From Candidatus Enterocloster excrementipullorum (lineage in GTDB: Bacteria > Bacillota > Clostridia > Lachnospirales > Lachnospiraceae), in assembly GCA_019119575.1 (NCBI GenBank), contig DWWT01000065.1:26831-90830 (forward strand): a stretch of DNA of 64,000 nucleotides, in the 5' to 3' direction. Positions 1 through 8,771 of the stretch are shown piece after piece. The notes under the pieces are model-generated. The model worked only from the letters and a program-made list of their open reading frames with translations. It was not told the origin of the DNA and searched no databases. Numbering within the stretch: the first letter of the stretch is position 1; each line of letters opens with the position of its first letter. A program made the translations under genes and the position numbers.

Positions 1-981
1 CAGGGCGCTTCCCGCAGAGACCTGGACTCCCAGCGTGTGGGCGGCAGCCAGCGCCATGGTGGAAATGGTAATGGCGGCACCGGCCATATTAATCGTCGCT
101 CCAAGCGGGATGGAGATGGAGTAGGTATCCCTGTCCAGACCGAGCTTTTCGCAGAGCGCCATGTTCACGGGAATGTTGGCGGCAGAACTTCTGGTGAAGA
201 AGGCGGTGATGAAGCTCTCCTTCAGGCAGATGAAAATCAGCTTGTAAGGATTCCTGCGGATAAAGAGGAATACGATCACCGGATTGACTATAAACACAAC
301 AGCCGCCATGGTTCCCAGCAATACCAGCAGAAGGCGTCCGTATCCGAGAAGGACGGAAAGGCCCTGATGTGAGATCGTGGTAAAAATCAGCCCCATGATG
401 CCGAAGGGGGCGCAGCTGATGACCCACTGTACGGCCATGGTGATGGCGTCCGATATATTTTCCAGGACATTTTTGGTTTCCGGCGCCGCGCTCTTTAAGG
501 CAATGCCGAAGATGATCGCCCATGCCAGGATTCCGATGTAGTTGGCGTTGATGATGGCGTTTAAGGGATTGTCCACCAGGTTCATCAACAGATTTGTCAT
601 AACCTCTGTCATGCCGCCCGGCGCGGCTGCATCAGAAGCGCTTACCTGCTGGGAAAGGGCCAGGGAGGTGGGAAAGAGGAAGCTGGCGGCCACCGCGCAG
701 GCAGCTGCGGCTACGTTGCCCGCCATATAGAGGATGACAATCATTTTCATATTGGTTTTCTGGCCTTTTTCCATATGGCAGAGGGAGCTCATAACAAGAA
801 AAAAGACCAATACGGGAGCAATCCCCCTCAGCGCGCCGATGAACAGATCGCCGAGAATGGAGATCCCGGACGCCTGCGGAACCGCAAGGCCGAGAAGAAT
901 GCCGATGATCAATCCGCAGATAATGCGCTTGACCAAACTGATGTTGTTCCATTTTTGATAAATATTTTTTACTGTTTGCAT
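1..981 (-). CDS. sstT: Na+/serine-threonine symporter SstT (partial, 3' end beyond window)
   Basis: Reading leftwards from ATG at 981 gives a continuous hydrophobic protein beginning MQTVKNIYQKWNNISLVKR and running off the window edge, about 327 codons. The pattern matches the dicarboxylate/amino-acid:cation symporter family, SstT branch: an early GLIIGILLGL helix, a stretch before IILAWAIIFGIAL, and FFTRSSAANIPVN followed by SIPLGATINMAGAA, the conserved HP1/TM7 region that binds substrate and sodium. SstT imports serine and threonine with Na+ across the membrane. The Shine-Dalgarno is weak (GAGAGG about 17 bases upstream). The frame is intact throughout the visible part. Confidence 0.88.
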   Translation of the reverse strand, partial: MQTVKNIYQKWNNISLVKRIICGLIIGILLGLAVPQASGISILGDLFIGALRGIAPVLVFFLVMSSLCHMEKGQKTNMKMIVILYMAGNVAAAACAVAASFLFPTSLALSQQVSASDAAAPGGMTEVMTNLLMNLVDNPLNAIINANYIGILAWAIIFGIALKSAAPETKNVLENISDAITMAVQWVISCAPFGIMGLIFTTISHQGLSVLLGYGRLLLVLLGTMAAVVFIVNPVIVFLFIRRNPYKLIFICLKESFITAFFTRSSAANIPVNMALCEKLGLDRDTYSISIPLGATINMAGAAITISTMALAAAHTLGVQVSAGSAL

Positions 982-1249
982 GTCTTAAAAAATTTGTATC
1001 CTCTCTTTCAGGCAGTATGTCGGTTTATGTTAGCAAATTTACGCAGAAAAGTCAAGACGTTCTGCCGAGGTACCGCCTGCCTATGCCGTGCCTATGCCGC
1101 GCATGCCGTCCGGACGGTTTCGGTGGAAAAGAAAAGAAAAAACTGGTATACTATATTCTGCGGGCAGTCCTGTTCCATAAAATGGATAGGGAGATGTATT
1201 GCCGCGCGGTAAAGGGCGGCTGGCCCGGATCAGGGAAGGAGCATCAGAG

Positions 1250-1585
1250 ATGGGAAGAGGATGGTTTGATTTCAGGAGCGGAGCCCAGCGGGAGAGGGAT
1301 TACCGGGATTTTAATGAGCGGGTATTTTCCGGGGGCCTTCCCCATAAAAGAAGAGTGAAGGAAAGGCTTAAAGAGGCCTTGAATAAAAAGGATGCAACCT
1401 ATGAATTTGTGTATTATGTTGCGCTTAAGGATCTGCTGGTCCGCAGGCCCCAGACCACTTTTGAAGAGGGAATGAGCCAGGTCTGCAGCGAGATCCGGGT
1501 GATGAAACTGGACGCTGCCGCGAAAGAGGCAATCCGTACGGTTCTGGAGGAGGATATGGCAGGAAAATTTCTGCAGACGGAATAA
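1250..1585 (+). CDS. Hypothetical protein, 111 aa
   Basis: ATG at 1250 follows GGAAGGAG with 9 bases spacing, which favours it over the in-frame upstream ATG at 1199. The product is soluble and rich in Arg, Lys and Glu. It has an aromatic/basic N-terminus (MGRGWFDF...) and a predicted helical middle (RRVKERLKEALNKK). There is no signal peptide or membrane segment. I do not recognise the family. It stands alone between sstT, which is divergent, and a reductase-domain remnant on the same strand, so context gives no function. Codon use resembles the neighbours. Confidence 0.6.
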   Translation: MGRGWFDFRSGAQRERDYRDFNERVFSGGLPHKRRVKERLKEALNKKDATYEFVYYVALKDLLVRRPQTTFEEGMSQVCSEIRVMKLDAAAKEAIRTVLEEDMAGKFLQTE

Positions 1586-1617
1586 GCCGGGGAGCGTATG
1601 GGCTGCTGTATGCAAAC

Positions 1618-1839
1618 GGAATAGGAGATCGGATATGCGGCGGAGCCGATGTTGTCCGGCAGCTCATGCGCCGCAATCTCATTGATATTTATCATATTTC
1701 CGTGATCCCAACGATTTTAGGAAAAGGCATACGGCTCTTTCCCGATTGCGGACAGGAAATAAAGCTGCGCCTTGCTGATGTTAAAAGCAGCAATGGAATC
1801 ACGGAATTGGTTTATCAGAAAAGGGACAATTTTGAATAA
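1618..1839 (+). pseudogene. RibD-C / dihydrofolate reductase-like C-terminal fragment
   Basis: An open frame without a start reads NGIGDRICGGADVVRQLM, then ISVIPTILGKGIRLFP and ends ...QKRDNFE before TAA at 1837. This is the C-terminal third of the RibD C-terminal/dihydrofolate-reductase-like family: GG(A/S) motif near the NADPH site and the P(I/T)xLGxGxxLF motif. The N-terminal two thirds, including the start, are absent. The frame upstream of about 1618 is not recognisable and runs into the preceding gene. It is a remnant, presumably non-functional. It is followed by a good terminator at 1857. Confidence 0.75.
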
Positions 1840-1856
1840 ATAAAAAAGGTATTTTT

Positions 1857-1898
1857 GCCGGTCAGTTCCCGCAATGGACGGGAGCTGGCCGGCTTTTT
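1857..1898 (+). terminator. Rho-independent terminator after RibD-C remnant
   Basis: A 15-bp stem (GCCGGTCAGTTCCCG pairing with CGGGAGCTGGCCGGC through two G-U pairs), a short loop and a TTTTT run. It lies 18 bases after the remnant's stop codon. Confidence 0.85.
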
Positions 1899-1963
1899 CA
1901 GCCTGTTTCCGGAGACCCCATAACCGTGTATGCCAGAGCAGCCGCAAAATCAACGATTTATAT

Positions 1964-2026
1964 GTAAAGTGTACTTGACATTTCAAGGAAAAGCGGTATA
2001 ATAAAAATATGTAAAGTATACTTTAC
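1964..2026 (+). promoter_or_regulatory. Promoter and duplicated operator of the XRE regulator gene
   Basis: TTGACA (1975-1980), 16-base spacer, TATAAT (1997-2002). A perfect 16-bp palindrome GTAAAGTATACTTTAC lies at 2011-2026, around the expected transcription start. A second near-copy (14 of 16 matches, GTAAAGTGTACTTGAC) lies at 1964-1979 over the -35 box, 47 bases upstream. Two operators bracketing one promoter directly before an XRE gene suggest negative autoregulation; that role is inferred. Confidence 0.8.
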
Positions 2027-2102
2027 GTGGGGAGAAATGCAAAGGCTCGCTCGTGAGATATACGCAAGGCTGCGCGGCAAAAGCAGGAACAAGGAGGGAA
2101 CA

Positions 2103-2312
2103 TTGAAAAACAGGCTGGAAGAGATAAGGAAGCAGAGAGGGATCCGGCAGGAAGAGCTGGCAGAGGCCATGAAGGTCTCCCGGCAGACCATAAGCTCTCT
2201 TGAGAACGGCAGGTATAATCCTTCCGTCATTCTTGCCATAAAGCTGGCGAGATATTTTGAAATGAAGGTTGAAGATATTTTTCTGTATGAGGAGGAGCAG
2301 GATGAAGGATAA
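2103..2312 (+). CDS. XRE-family transcriptional regulator (Cro/CI HTH), 69 aa
   Basis: A compact HTH_3 protein. The TTG start at 2103 is preceded by AAGGAGG and gives the usual N-terminus MKNRLEEIRKQRGIRQEELA; an upstream in-frame ATG at 2037 lies in the promoter leader and is unlikely. The helix-turn-helix covers residues about 14-35 (QEELAEAMKVSRQTISSLEN) and the C-terminus KVEDIFLYEEE is typical of short clostridial regulators that pair with small membrane proteins. It overlaps the next gene by 11 bases, so the two are co-transcribed and probably translationally coupled. The palindromes at 1964-2026 are its likely operators. Confidence 0.9.
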   Translation: MKNRLEEIRKQRGIRQEELAEAMKVSRQTISSLENGRYNPSVILAIKLARYFEMKVEDIFLYEEEQDEG

Positions 2313-2709
2313 TAAACTTTTTAAGATTTCAATTGCGGAAATTGCGGTGGGAGCGGTTTTGGAATTACTGGCGCTCGCGAAAGTCATGGGCGACAGCGAT
2401 ATATTGGCAGGAATGGGATCAGGAATCCTTGCAGTCGGCGCAGTGCAGATGTTTCGGGCGTTTCGCATCCAGTCGAATCCCGAATACAGAAAGCGGATGG
2501 AAACTGCGGCCAAAGATGAACGGTATGCGTTTATTTCCATGAAGGCCAAGGAGGCGGCGTTCGGCATTTATCTGATCATCACAGCAGTGCTGTGCATCGG
2601 ATGGATGCTGCTGGGAAACCAGGAGCGGGGGACGCTCGCCGGCATGTCGATCTGCCTGCTTGTGCTGCTCTACGCGGTGATGTTTCGGGTTATGGCGCGG
2701 AAATACTGA
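2302..2709 (+). CDS. Small four-TM membrane protein coupled to the XRE regulator
   Basis: 135 aa. ATG at 2302 lies inside the end of the XRE gene with GGAGGAGCAGG just upstream. Hydrophobic segments sit near residues 8-28, 33-50, 80-100 and 106-127, separated by a charged loop (QSNPEYRKRMETAAKDER). The arrangement of a tiny XRE regulator followed by a DUF2178/DUF3169-type membrane protein is common in Firmicutes. The cellular role is not established and I cannot assign a specific Pfam from memory with certainty. The protein probably acts in the cytoplasmic membrane, possibly sensing a stress that the regulator answers. Confidence 0.7.
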   Translation: MKDNKLFKISIAEIAVGAVLELLALAKVMGDSDILAGMGSGILAVGAVQMFRAFRIQSNPEYRKRMETAAKDERYAFISMKAKEAAFGIYLIITAVLCIGWMLLGNQERGTLAGMSICLLVLLYAVMFRVMARKY

Positions 2710-2771
2710 AAAGTGAAAAAGAACCTTAAAAATCGGTATGTTAAGTCACAGAAAGTTCACAGGAAACTTAT

Positions 2772-2822
2772 AGACGGATCCGTCTAAAAGTGCTATACTG
2801 TGGAATGTAGACGGATTCGTCT
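2772..2822 (+). promoter_or_regulatory. Double TetR-type operator overlapping the antiporter promoter
   Basis: The palindrome AGACGGATCCGTCT (2772-2785) and its near-identical copy AGACGGATTCGTCT (2809-2822) flank a -10 box TATACT (2794-2799). The -35 region overlaps the first palindrome. The operon they precede ends with a TetR gene, the expected repressor. Confidence 0.8.
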
Positions 2823-2850
2823 ATATTTTGCAGATAAAGGAGAGCGCGAG

Positions 2851-4089
2851 ATGGAGATTTTATCAGAGATAGCAAGTTTGCTTGTGGCGATTGTGATTGC
2901 ATTTACGGCAGGGAAGCTGATTGCGAAGCTTAGGCTTCCTTCTATCCTGGGATGGCTGATTGCCGGAATGGCCATTGGCCCCCATGCGTTGAATATTCTT
3001 GGAAATTCAGTTTTGGAAGCAGAGTGGTTTGGAATTCTGGAGAGCATTTTTGAATGTACATTTGGTTTGATGATCGGTTCAGAGCTTATCTGGAAGCAGA
3101 TGAAGAAGGCGGGCTCCCAGATTCTGGTGACGACGATTACGGAGTCTTTGGGAACATTCTTTGTGGTAAGCCTTGTATTCGGCATTATTTTCTGGTTCGC
3201 GGATGTACCGCTGTATCTGGCATTTATGTTCGGCGGGATTGCGCTGGCGACGGCGCCGGCGCCGTCCCTGTCCGTAGTCAATGACATGAAGACTTCGGGA
3301 CCAGTGACCAGGACGCTGATCCCCATGGCAGCCCTGGACGATCTGGTGGGAGCCCTGGTATTCTTTATGGTAATTGCACTGGTTTCAGCACACGTTTCTG
3401 CGGCGGGGATTCCGGTGCCGGTAGTATTTTTCCTGGTATTTCTTCCGGTGCTTCTGGGGGCCGCCATCGGATTTGTTACGGGAAAGGTGCTGCAGCATAT
3501 TCCCTCTTTTAAGGGTGTTCTGGCGGTTGCGATTCTTATGCTTTTGGTGACAGCGGGGACAGGCTTTGTGATCAACAGCATGCTTCCCGCTCCGGTTCTG
3601 AACTTCATGCTGCTGGGGCTGGCCTATTTTACAGCGATAGCGAATATGGTCACGGAAGAACAGCTGAATGGGATCATGAAAGTGATGAATCCCGTGATCG
3701 GCTTTGCTATGATTGTGGTGATTTTAAATCTGGGGGCTCCTCTGGATTATCACCTGATTTTTGGGGCAGGGATTTACACCGCGGTGTATATTATTTCCCG
3801 GGCGGTGGGAAAGTACAGCGGCGCTTACTTTGGCGCAGCCATTACCCATGCCCCCGTAACCGTAAAAAAATATTTAGGATTTACCTTGCTGCCGCATTCC
3901 GGCGTGTCTTTGGTATTTACCGGAATCGCTGTGTCCGTGCTGTCAGGTGCTGCCCCGGAATGCGCGTCTATCATCCAGGGAACGATTGCGGCCGCGGCAG
4001 TGATTAATGAGGTTATCGCCGTATTTATGGCTAAGAAGGGCTTTGAGTGGGCAGGAGAGCTGGGCAAAGCCAAGGAGGCGTATGCATGA
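2851..4089 (+). CDS. Cation:proton antiporter, CPA2-like membrane transporter
   Basis: 412 aa, starting at ATG 2851 after AAAGGAG; earlier in-frame ATGs lie in the operator region. About 12 hydrophobic segments. The N-terminus (FTAGKLIAKLRLPSILGWLIAGMAIGP within the first 50 residues) is the hallmark of the Na+/H+ exchanger fold, with PS(I/V)LG and G(M/I)xIGP motifs, and ALDDLVG around residue 165 carries the paired acidic residues used for cation/proton exchange. No TrkA-N domain follows, so it is a short CPA2 member. Its ATGA overlap with tetR puts both in one operon behind paired TetR operators, suggesting induction by a ligand or toxic compound rather than housekeeping pH control. The substrate is unknown. 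Confidence 0.82.
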   Translation: MEILSEIASLLVAIVIAFTAGKLIAKLRLPSILGWLIAGMAIGPHALNILGNSVLEAEWFGILESIFECTFGLMIGSELIWKQMKKAGSQILVTTITESLGTFFVVSLVFGIIFWFADVPLYLAFMFGGIALATAPAPSLSVVNDMKTSGPVTRTLIPMAALDDLVGALVFFMVIALVSAHVSAAGIPVPVVFFLVFLPVLLGAAIGFVTGKVLQHIPSFKGVLAVAILMLLVTAGTGFVINSMLPAPVLNFMLLGLAYFTAIANMVTEEQLNGIMKVMNPVIGFAMIVVILNLGAPLDYHLIFGAGIYTAVYIISRAVGKYSGAYFGAAITHAPVTVKKYLGFTLLPHSGVSLVFTGIAVSVLSGAAPECASIIQGTIAAAAVINEVIAVFMAKKGFEWAGELGKAKEAYA

Positions 4090-4712
4090 CGCAGAAGGAG
4101 AGACAGGAGCGCAGCCGGAAAGAGATTTTCCAGGCGGCTATGGAAGAATTTGGGACGAATGATTATGACCAGGTAACGATGGAAAGCATCTGCACCCGCC
4201 ATAAGATTTCCAAGGGGATGATGTACCATTATTATTCAGGGAAAGATGAGCTGTTCCTGCAGTGTGTGGATGCGGTTTTCCGGGATCTGAAGGAATATGT
4301 GGAGCAGAAAATGCCTGCGGCAGAGCAGAAAGATGCGTTCCAGGCCATAAAAGAATTTTTCGTGCTCCGGGAATACTTTTTTGACAGCCGGCCCCGGGAA
4401 AAGAGGATCTTTGAAAATGCCATGCTCCGGACGCCGGAGCACCTGGCGGGGCGGATCCGGGACCTGCGGCGGCCGATCCGTGAGATGAACCGGGATTTTC
4501 TCAAAAAGGTAACGGAGAGCATAAAGCTGCGCCCCGGGCTGGATGAGAAAAAAGTGCTGCGGTATCTGGAGAGCATGGAGTACAGCTTCCGCTCCCTTCT
4601 GTATCAATACCAGGAGGAGCAGAAGCCGCAGGACATTCATACAATGCTGGAAGCAGCGGAAGAATTGGTGGATATGGGATTGTTCGGCGTTGTCATCCGG
4701 ACGAATGACTGA
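4086..4712 (+). CDS. TetR/AcrR-family transcriptional regulator
   Basis: 208 aa, ATG at 4086 overlapping the antiporter stop (ATGA). Residues 8-55 form a standard TetR HTH (IFQAAMEEFG...VTMESICTRHKISKGMMYHYY...KDELF). The C-terminal ligand domain is helical and typical of the clostridial group. It most likely represses its own operon through the 14-bp palindromes at 2772 and 2809. Its 3' end overlaps the convergent ABC gene by 20 bases. Confidence 0.9.
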   Translation: MTQKERQERSRKEIFQAAMEEFGTNDYDQVTMESICTRHKISKGMMYHYYSGKDELFLQCVDAVFRDLKEYVEQKMPAAEQKDAFQAIKEFFVLREYFFDSRPREKRIFENAMLRTPEHLAGRIRDLRRPIREMNRDFLKKVTESIKLRPGLDEKKVLRYLESMEYSFRSLLYQYQEEQKPQDIHTMLEAAEELVDMGLFGVVIRTND

Positions 4713-6480
4713 ACTGGGAATTGTAAAGGCGGGCGTAAAAACCGCCTTTTTTTAACAGTTCCGTATGCCGCCCCTGCTCCACCACGTCCCCGTGATCCAA
4801 AACCAGAATCAGGTCGGCATTCCGGATGGTGGAGAGGCGGTGGGCGATGATAAAGCTGGTGCGGTTCTCGATGACGGTAGCCATAGCTTCCTGCAGGTGT
4901 TTCTCCAGCCGGGTATCCACGGAGGAAGTGGCTTCGTCGAGAATCAGGATCTGGGGCGCTTTGAGGATCGCCCGGGCAATGGTCAGAAGCTGTTTCTCGC
5001 CCTGTGAGATATTGCTTCCCTCCTCGTTGACAATCATATCATAGCCGCCGGGCAGAGTCTTGATAAAATGGTGAACTCCGGCCAGCTTGGCCGCGGCAAT
5101 TACCTCGTCACGGCGCGCGTCCAGACGGCCGTAGCGCAGGTTGTCGTAGATGGTTCCGTTAAAGAGCCACGTATCCTGGAGCACCATAGCCATATTTTTG
5201 CGCAGGTCCTCCCGGGTCATGTCCCGGATATCGGTGCCGTCCATCAGAATTCTGCCGCTGTCCGCATCGTAAAATCGCATGAGGAGGTTGATGATGGTGG
5301 ACTTCCCGGCTCCGGTAGGACCGACAATGGCTACGGTCTGCCCGCGTTTTACCGTAAGGTTTAGGTCGCGAATGATGGGCTTCCCAGGTTCGTAGCCAAA
5401 GTATACATGCTCAAAAACAATGGTTCCCGGGGCCTCTGAGAGACGGGCGGGGACCTGCGGTTCTGCAAGCTCTTCTTCGTCCAGGATTTGGGCGATTCGG
5501 GAAAGGGCCGCAAAGGCCGCCTGGATCTGGGCAGAGAAATTGCTGACCTGGGACATGGGATCGTTGACCTGCCACACGTAGCGCACAAAGGCCTGGATCT
5601 GTCCTACCTGGATGGAGCCGTTAAGGGCCAGGAGGCAGCCGATGATAGCCACCACGCCGATTACAAGATAGGTGGACATGGATACCAAAGGCGAGATAAG
5701 GGAGGACATAAACTGCGCTTTAAAGGCATTGTCCCGCAGCTCCTCATTTACCGCCTCAAAGTCAAGGACGGCTTCCTCCTGCTTGTTGAAAAGCTGGATT
5801 TCTTTGTATCCGGTATACATTTCCGTGATGGCTCCATTTAGTTTCCCCAGGGTGTTCTGCTGGCCGAGAAAGAGTTTCTGGCTTCGGATCACAACAAACC
5901 GGGTGATGAGGACGGCCGAGGGAACGATGAGAAATACCACAGCGGCCATCAGGCGGTTGATGGAGAGCATCATGGCGAATGCCAGGATAATCTGCAGGAT
6001 ACCGCTTAAAATCTGCATAAGGGTCTGCTGGAGGCCGTTTGACAAGGTGTCCAGGTCATTGGTTACCCGGCTGAGCACATCGCCGAAGGGATGGGCGTCA
6101 AAGTATTTTACGGGGAGCCGGGCAAGCTTCTTTTCCACAGCGTCCCGCAGATCATGCATGGCGCTCTGGATAGAGCCGGTGAGGGCAAAGGCCATGACGC
6201 TCTGGGTCAGGGTTTTTAACAGGTACAGTCCCAGGAGCACAGCGATCAGGCGGCCAAGACGGTCAAACTCCACAGACGCGCCGGGGACTTTCCGCATCAG
6301 ATCCCGCGCATTCTGCACCAGAAGGGTAGTTGCCATGCCCTCCACGGAAGGGGAAATGGAAAGCGTCAGGGTTGTGAGGCAGACCATGAGGACGGACAGA
6401 AAAAATCCGCCTTTATAGGGGCTTATAAAGGGAGCCAGCCGGCCGGCGGTATTTTTTAAATATCGGATTTTATGCTTCAT
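4693..6480 (-). CDS. ABC exporter half-transporter, subunit B (multidrug/lipid type)
   Basis: 595 aa, TMD-NBD half transporter. The start ATG at 6480 is preceded by GAGGAGG. The N-terminal six-helix exporter domain covers about residues 1-310 (ITRF, SRVTNDLDTLS at the coupling region). The nucleotide-binding domain has Walker A GPTGAGKST, Q-loop VLQD, signature SQGE (ISQGEKQLLTIAR), Walker B ILILDEATSS and H-loop IAHRLST. The signature serine and the glutamate after Walker B are present, so this subunit carries a competent site. It overlaps the upstream half transporter by 11 bases; the pair should form a heterodimer. Substrate unknown. Confidence 0.92.
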   Translation of the reverse strand: MKHKIRYLKNTAGRLAPFISPYKGGFFLSVLMVCLTTLTLSISPSVEGMATTLLVQNARDLMRKVPGASVEFDRLGRLIAVLLGLYLLKTLTQSVMAFALTGSIQSAMHDLRDAVEKKLARLPVKYFDAHPFGDVLSRVTNDLDTLSNGLQQTLMQILSGILQIILAFAMMLSINRLMAAVVFLIVPSAVLITRFVVIRSQKLFLGQQNTLGKLNGAITEMYTGYKEIQLFNKQEEAVLDFEAVNEELRDNAFKAQFMSSLISPLVSMSTYLVIGVVAIIGCLLALNGSIQVGQIQAFVRYVWQVNDPMSQVSNFSAQIQAAFAALSRIAQILDEEELAEPQVPARLSEAPGTIVFEHVYFGYEPGKPIIRDLNLTVKRGQTVAIVGPTGAGKSTIINLLMRFYDADSGRILMDGTDIRDMTREDLRKNMAMVLQDTWLFNGTIYDNLRYGRLDARRDEVIAAAKLAGVHHFIKTLPGGYDMIVNEEGSNISQGEKQLLTIARAILKAPQILILDEATSSVDTRLEKHLQEAMATVIENRTSFIIAHRLSTIRNADLILVLDHGDVVEQGRHTELLKKGGFYARLYNSQFSHSSG

Positions 6481-8245
6481 AAGATAATTCCTCCTCGGTG
6501 AGCTGGGATGCCGCGATCTCATAATACACGGGACACGTTTTTAAGAGCTGACGGTGTGTCCCCAGGCCTGCCATCTCCCCGCCCTCCAAAACCAGAATGC
6601 GGTCCGCGTCCATGATGGTGGATACGCGCTGGGCTACAATCAGGGTGACGGCATTTTTCGTCACGGACTTCAGGGCTCTGCGCAGCCGGGCATCTGTGGC
6701 AAAATCCAGGGCGGAAAAAGAATCGTCAAAGACATAAACCTGCGGATTCCCAACCAGCGCGCGGGCGATGCTTAGGCGCTGTTTCTGACCTCCGGAGAAA
6801 TTGCTTCCCCCCTCTGTAATCATGGCATCCAGGCCGCCCTTCTGCTCCATGACAAAATCATAGCCCTGGGCTGTTTTGAGGGCCTCACAGAGTTCCTCAT
6901 CCGAGGCCTGGGGATTGGCAAAGGACAAATTCCTGCGGATGGTTCCGGAAAAAAGATTGGCCTTCTGGGGAATGAAGCCAATGCGCCGGCGCAGCTCTTT
7001 TAACGGGTATGTTTTCAAATCCCGGCTATTTAACAGGATGCGTCCTTCCGATACATCGTAAAAGCGGGGAATCAGGCCGACGAGAGTGGACTTGCCGGAT
7101 CCCGTGCTGCCGATCACAGCTACTGTTTCCCCGGCACGGGCCTCAAAGGAAATGTCGCGGATGACGGCTTCCTCCCCGTCAGGGTAGGCAAAGGTTACGT
7201 GGTCAAAGACGAGGGAGGGCGCGGCTTCACGGGAACCGCCGGACAGCCCGGCCATTTCGGGGCCAGGGACAGAGCCGCTGTGTTCAGCCCCGTCCTTTAC
7301 GATGCTCTGGGTATTCAGAACCTCCTCAATCCGGCGCGCGGAGACAGCGGCCTTGGGATACATAACCAAGACCGTGCAGAAGAGCATGGTGGAGAACATG
7401 GCGTGGAACACATAGTCCTGGAAGGCTACCAGATCGCCTACCTGGAGCGTGCCTGCCTCTATCATGAAACCCGCAAGCCAGAAGATAACCAGTATGGCCA
7501 GGTTCATCAAAAAGAAAAAGACAGGCTGGGTGAGCATCATCAGGCGGAAAACGCGCTTGGAGTATCCCGCATAGTCCTGGTTTGCCTTGGAGAAACGTGC
7601 CTGTTCGTAGGCATCATTGCCGAAGGAACGGATCACCCGGACACCCATGAGATTTTCTTTTGAAATGCGGTTGAGCTCGTCCAGCCGCTCCTGCTGGCGG
7701 ATGGACAGGGGCCTGGCCGCCCGGGTCACGCCCAGCACGCCCAGAAGGATCATGGGCAGAGTGGCCAGGATAACCAGGGACAGGGGGATGGATGTAGTAA
7801 AAGTCAAAGAAAAGCTGAACAGAATCATGAGGGGCGTCACCATAGCGGTGCGCAGCAGGACATTTACAAACATCTGAACCTGGAAGGCGTCATTGCCTGT
7901 GCGCACGATCAGAGAGGAGACGCCGAATTGATTCATCTCGCTGGGAGAAAAGCTCTGAACCCGGCGGAATACGTCATTTCGTATATCCCTGGTAACCGCA
8001 GTAGAAATTTTTGCGCCGCACCAGCCCAGAAGAATGCTTCCCAGAGCTCCGGCGGCGGCCACTGCGAGAAGAACAGCGCCCATGGAGCAGATGTAGCCTC
8101 TGTCTCCCGTCATGATTCCGTTGTTGATCATGCGGGCAATGAGCGTGGGAATTCCCAACTCCACAAGAGCAAAGCTGCATACCCCCAGCAGATTTAATAA
8201 CAGATACCGTTTGTAGGCCTTCATGTAGTGAAATATCAGTCTCAT
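6470..8245 (-). CDS. ABC exporter half-transporter, subunit A (heterodimer partner)
   Basis: 591 aa, first gene of the two-gene operon. The ATG at 8245 follows GGAGGG. An exporter TMD (residues 1-310, VRTGNDAFQVQ coupling segment) is followed by an NBD with Walker A GSTGSGKST, signature SGGQKQR and Walker B VYVFDDSFSALD. The residue after the Walker B aspartate is Asp rather than Glu and the H-loop reads VAQRVST, with Gln in place of the switch His. These substitutions mark the degenerate-site subunit of heterodimeric exporters such as BmrCD or TM287/288. A linker of about 25 residues precedes the NBD. Function: efflux or lipid flipping, unspecified. Confidence 0.92.
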   Translation of the reverse strand: MRLIFHYMKAYKRYLLLNLLGVCSFALVELGIPTLIARMINNGIMTGDRGYICSMGAVLLAVAAAGALGSILLGWCGAKISTAVTRDIRNDVFRRVQSFSPSEMNQFGVSSLIVRTGNDAFQVQMFVNVLLRTAMVTPLMILFSFSLTFTTSIPLSLVILATLPMILLGVLGVTRAARPLSIRQQERLDELNRISKENLMGVRVIRSFGNDAYEQARFSKANQDYAGYSKRVFRLMMLTQPVFFFLMNLAILVIFWLAGFMIEAGTLQVGDLVAFQDYVFHAMFSTMLFCTVLVMYPKAAVSARRIEEVLNTQSIVKDGAEHSGSVPGPEMAGLSGGSREAAPSLVFDHVTFAYPDGEEAVIRDISFEARAGETVAVIGSTGSGKSTLVGLIPRFYDVSEGRILLNSRDLKTYPLKELRRRIGFIPQKANLFSGTIRRNLSFANPQASDEELCEALKTAQGYDFVMEQKGGLDAMITEGGSNFSGGQKQRLSIARALVGNPQVYVFDDSFSALDFATDARLRRALKSVTKNAVTLIVAQRVSTIMDADRILVLEGGEMAGLGTHRQLLKTCPVYYEIAASQLTEEELSYEA

Positions 8246-8336
8246 AGAACCCTCCCTAAAAAGTATAGACAGAGTATCACAGATTGGACGGATTGGCAAG
8301 GGGGAGGAGGATTCCGTGAAGGTTTTCGGCAGTGTT

Positions 8337-8771
8337 TTATGCGCCCTGTGGGTTCCAGGTCAACGTATATTCCGCGTGCCCCGTGGCCTCGTCCATCCCT
8401 TCCGCTGTGATGGTGAGTCCTTCCCGCAGATAAAATTCCAGGGCCCGCCGGTTTTCTTTGTAAACGCTGAGGGAGAAGGACGGATACCGTTTTTTGATAA
8501 AATCCAGAAGCTTTTTGCCGATTCCCGTACAGCGGAAGGCCCTATCCACGAAAATTCCTGCCAGATAATTGCCCTGCATGCCGGCAAAGCCCTTGATGAG
8601 CCCTTCCTCCTCCCAGACGAATACGTCTGCCTGGGAGAGAAGGCTCTGCACCTCCTGCGCGCAGGATTCCCAGTAGCTTCCCGGAATAAAGCAGTGGGCC
8701 TGCTTGTTTCCATTCAGCCATATGTCCATAATGCGGTTTGTGTCATTGGGCGGAAAATAGATTCGAATCAT
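8337..8771 (-). CDS. GNAT-family N-acetyltransferase, YiaC-like
   Basis: 144 aa. The sequence follows the E. coli YiaC pattern: WLNGNKQAHCFI, GSYWESCAQEV, VWEEEGLIKGFAG, then the acetyl-CoA motif A (FVDRAFRCTGIGKKLLDFIKK, with R/GxGIGKxLL) and the C-terminal SVYKENRRALEFYLREG motif B. It transfers acetyl groups from acetyl-CoA; YiaC-type enzymes acetylate protein lysines or small amines, but the substrate here is unknown. Monocistronic, minus strand, just upstream of the ABC operon with about 90 bases between. Confidence 0.85.
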   Translation of the reverse strand: MIRIYFPPNDTNRIMDIWLNGNKQAHCFIPGSYWESCAQEVQSLLSQADVFVWEEEGLIKGFAGMQGNYLAGIFVDRAFRCTGIGKKLLDFIKKRYPSFSLSVYKENRRALEFYLREGLTITAEGMDEATGHAEYTLTWNPQGA

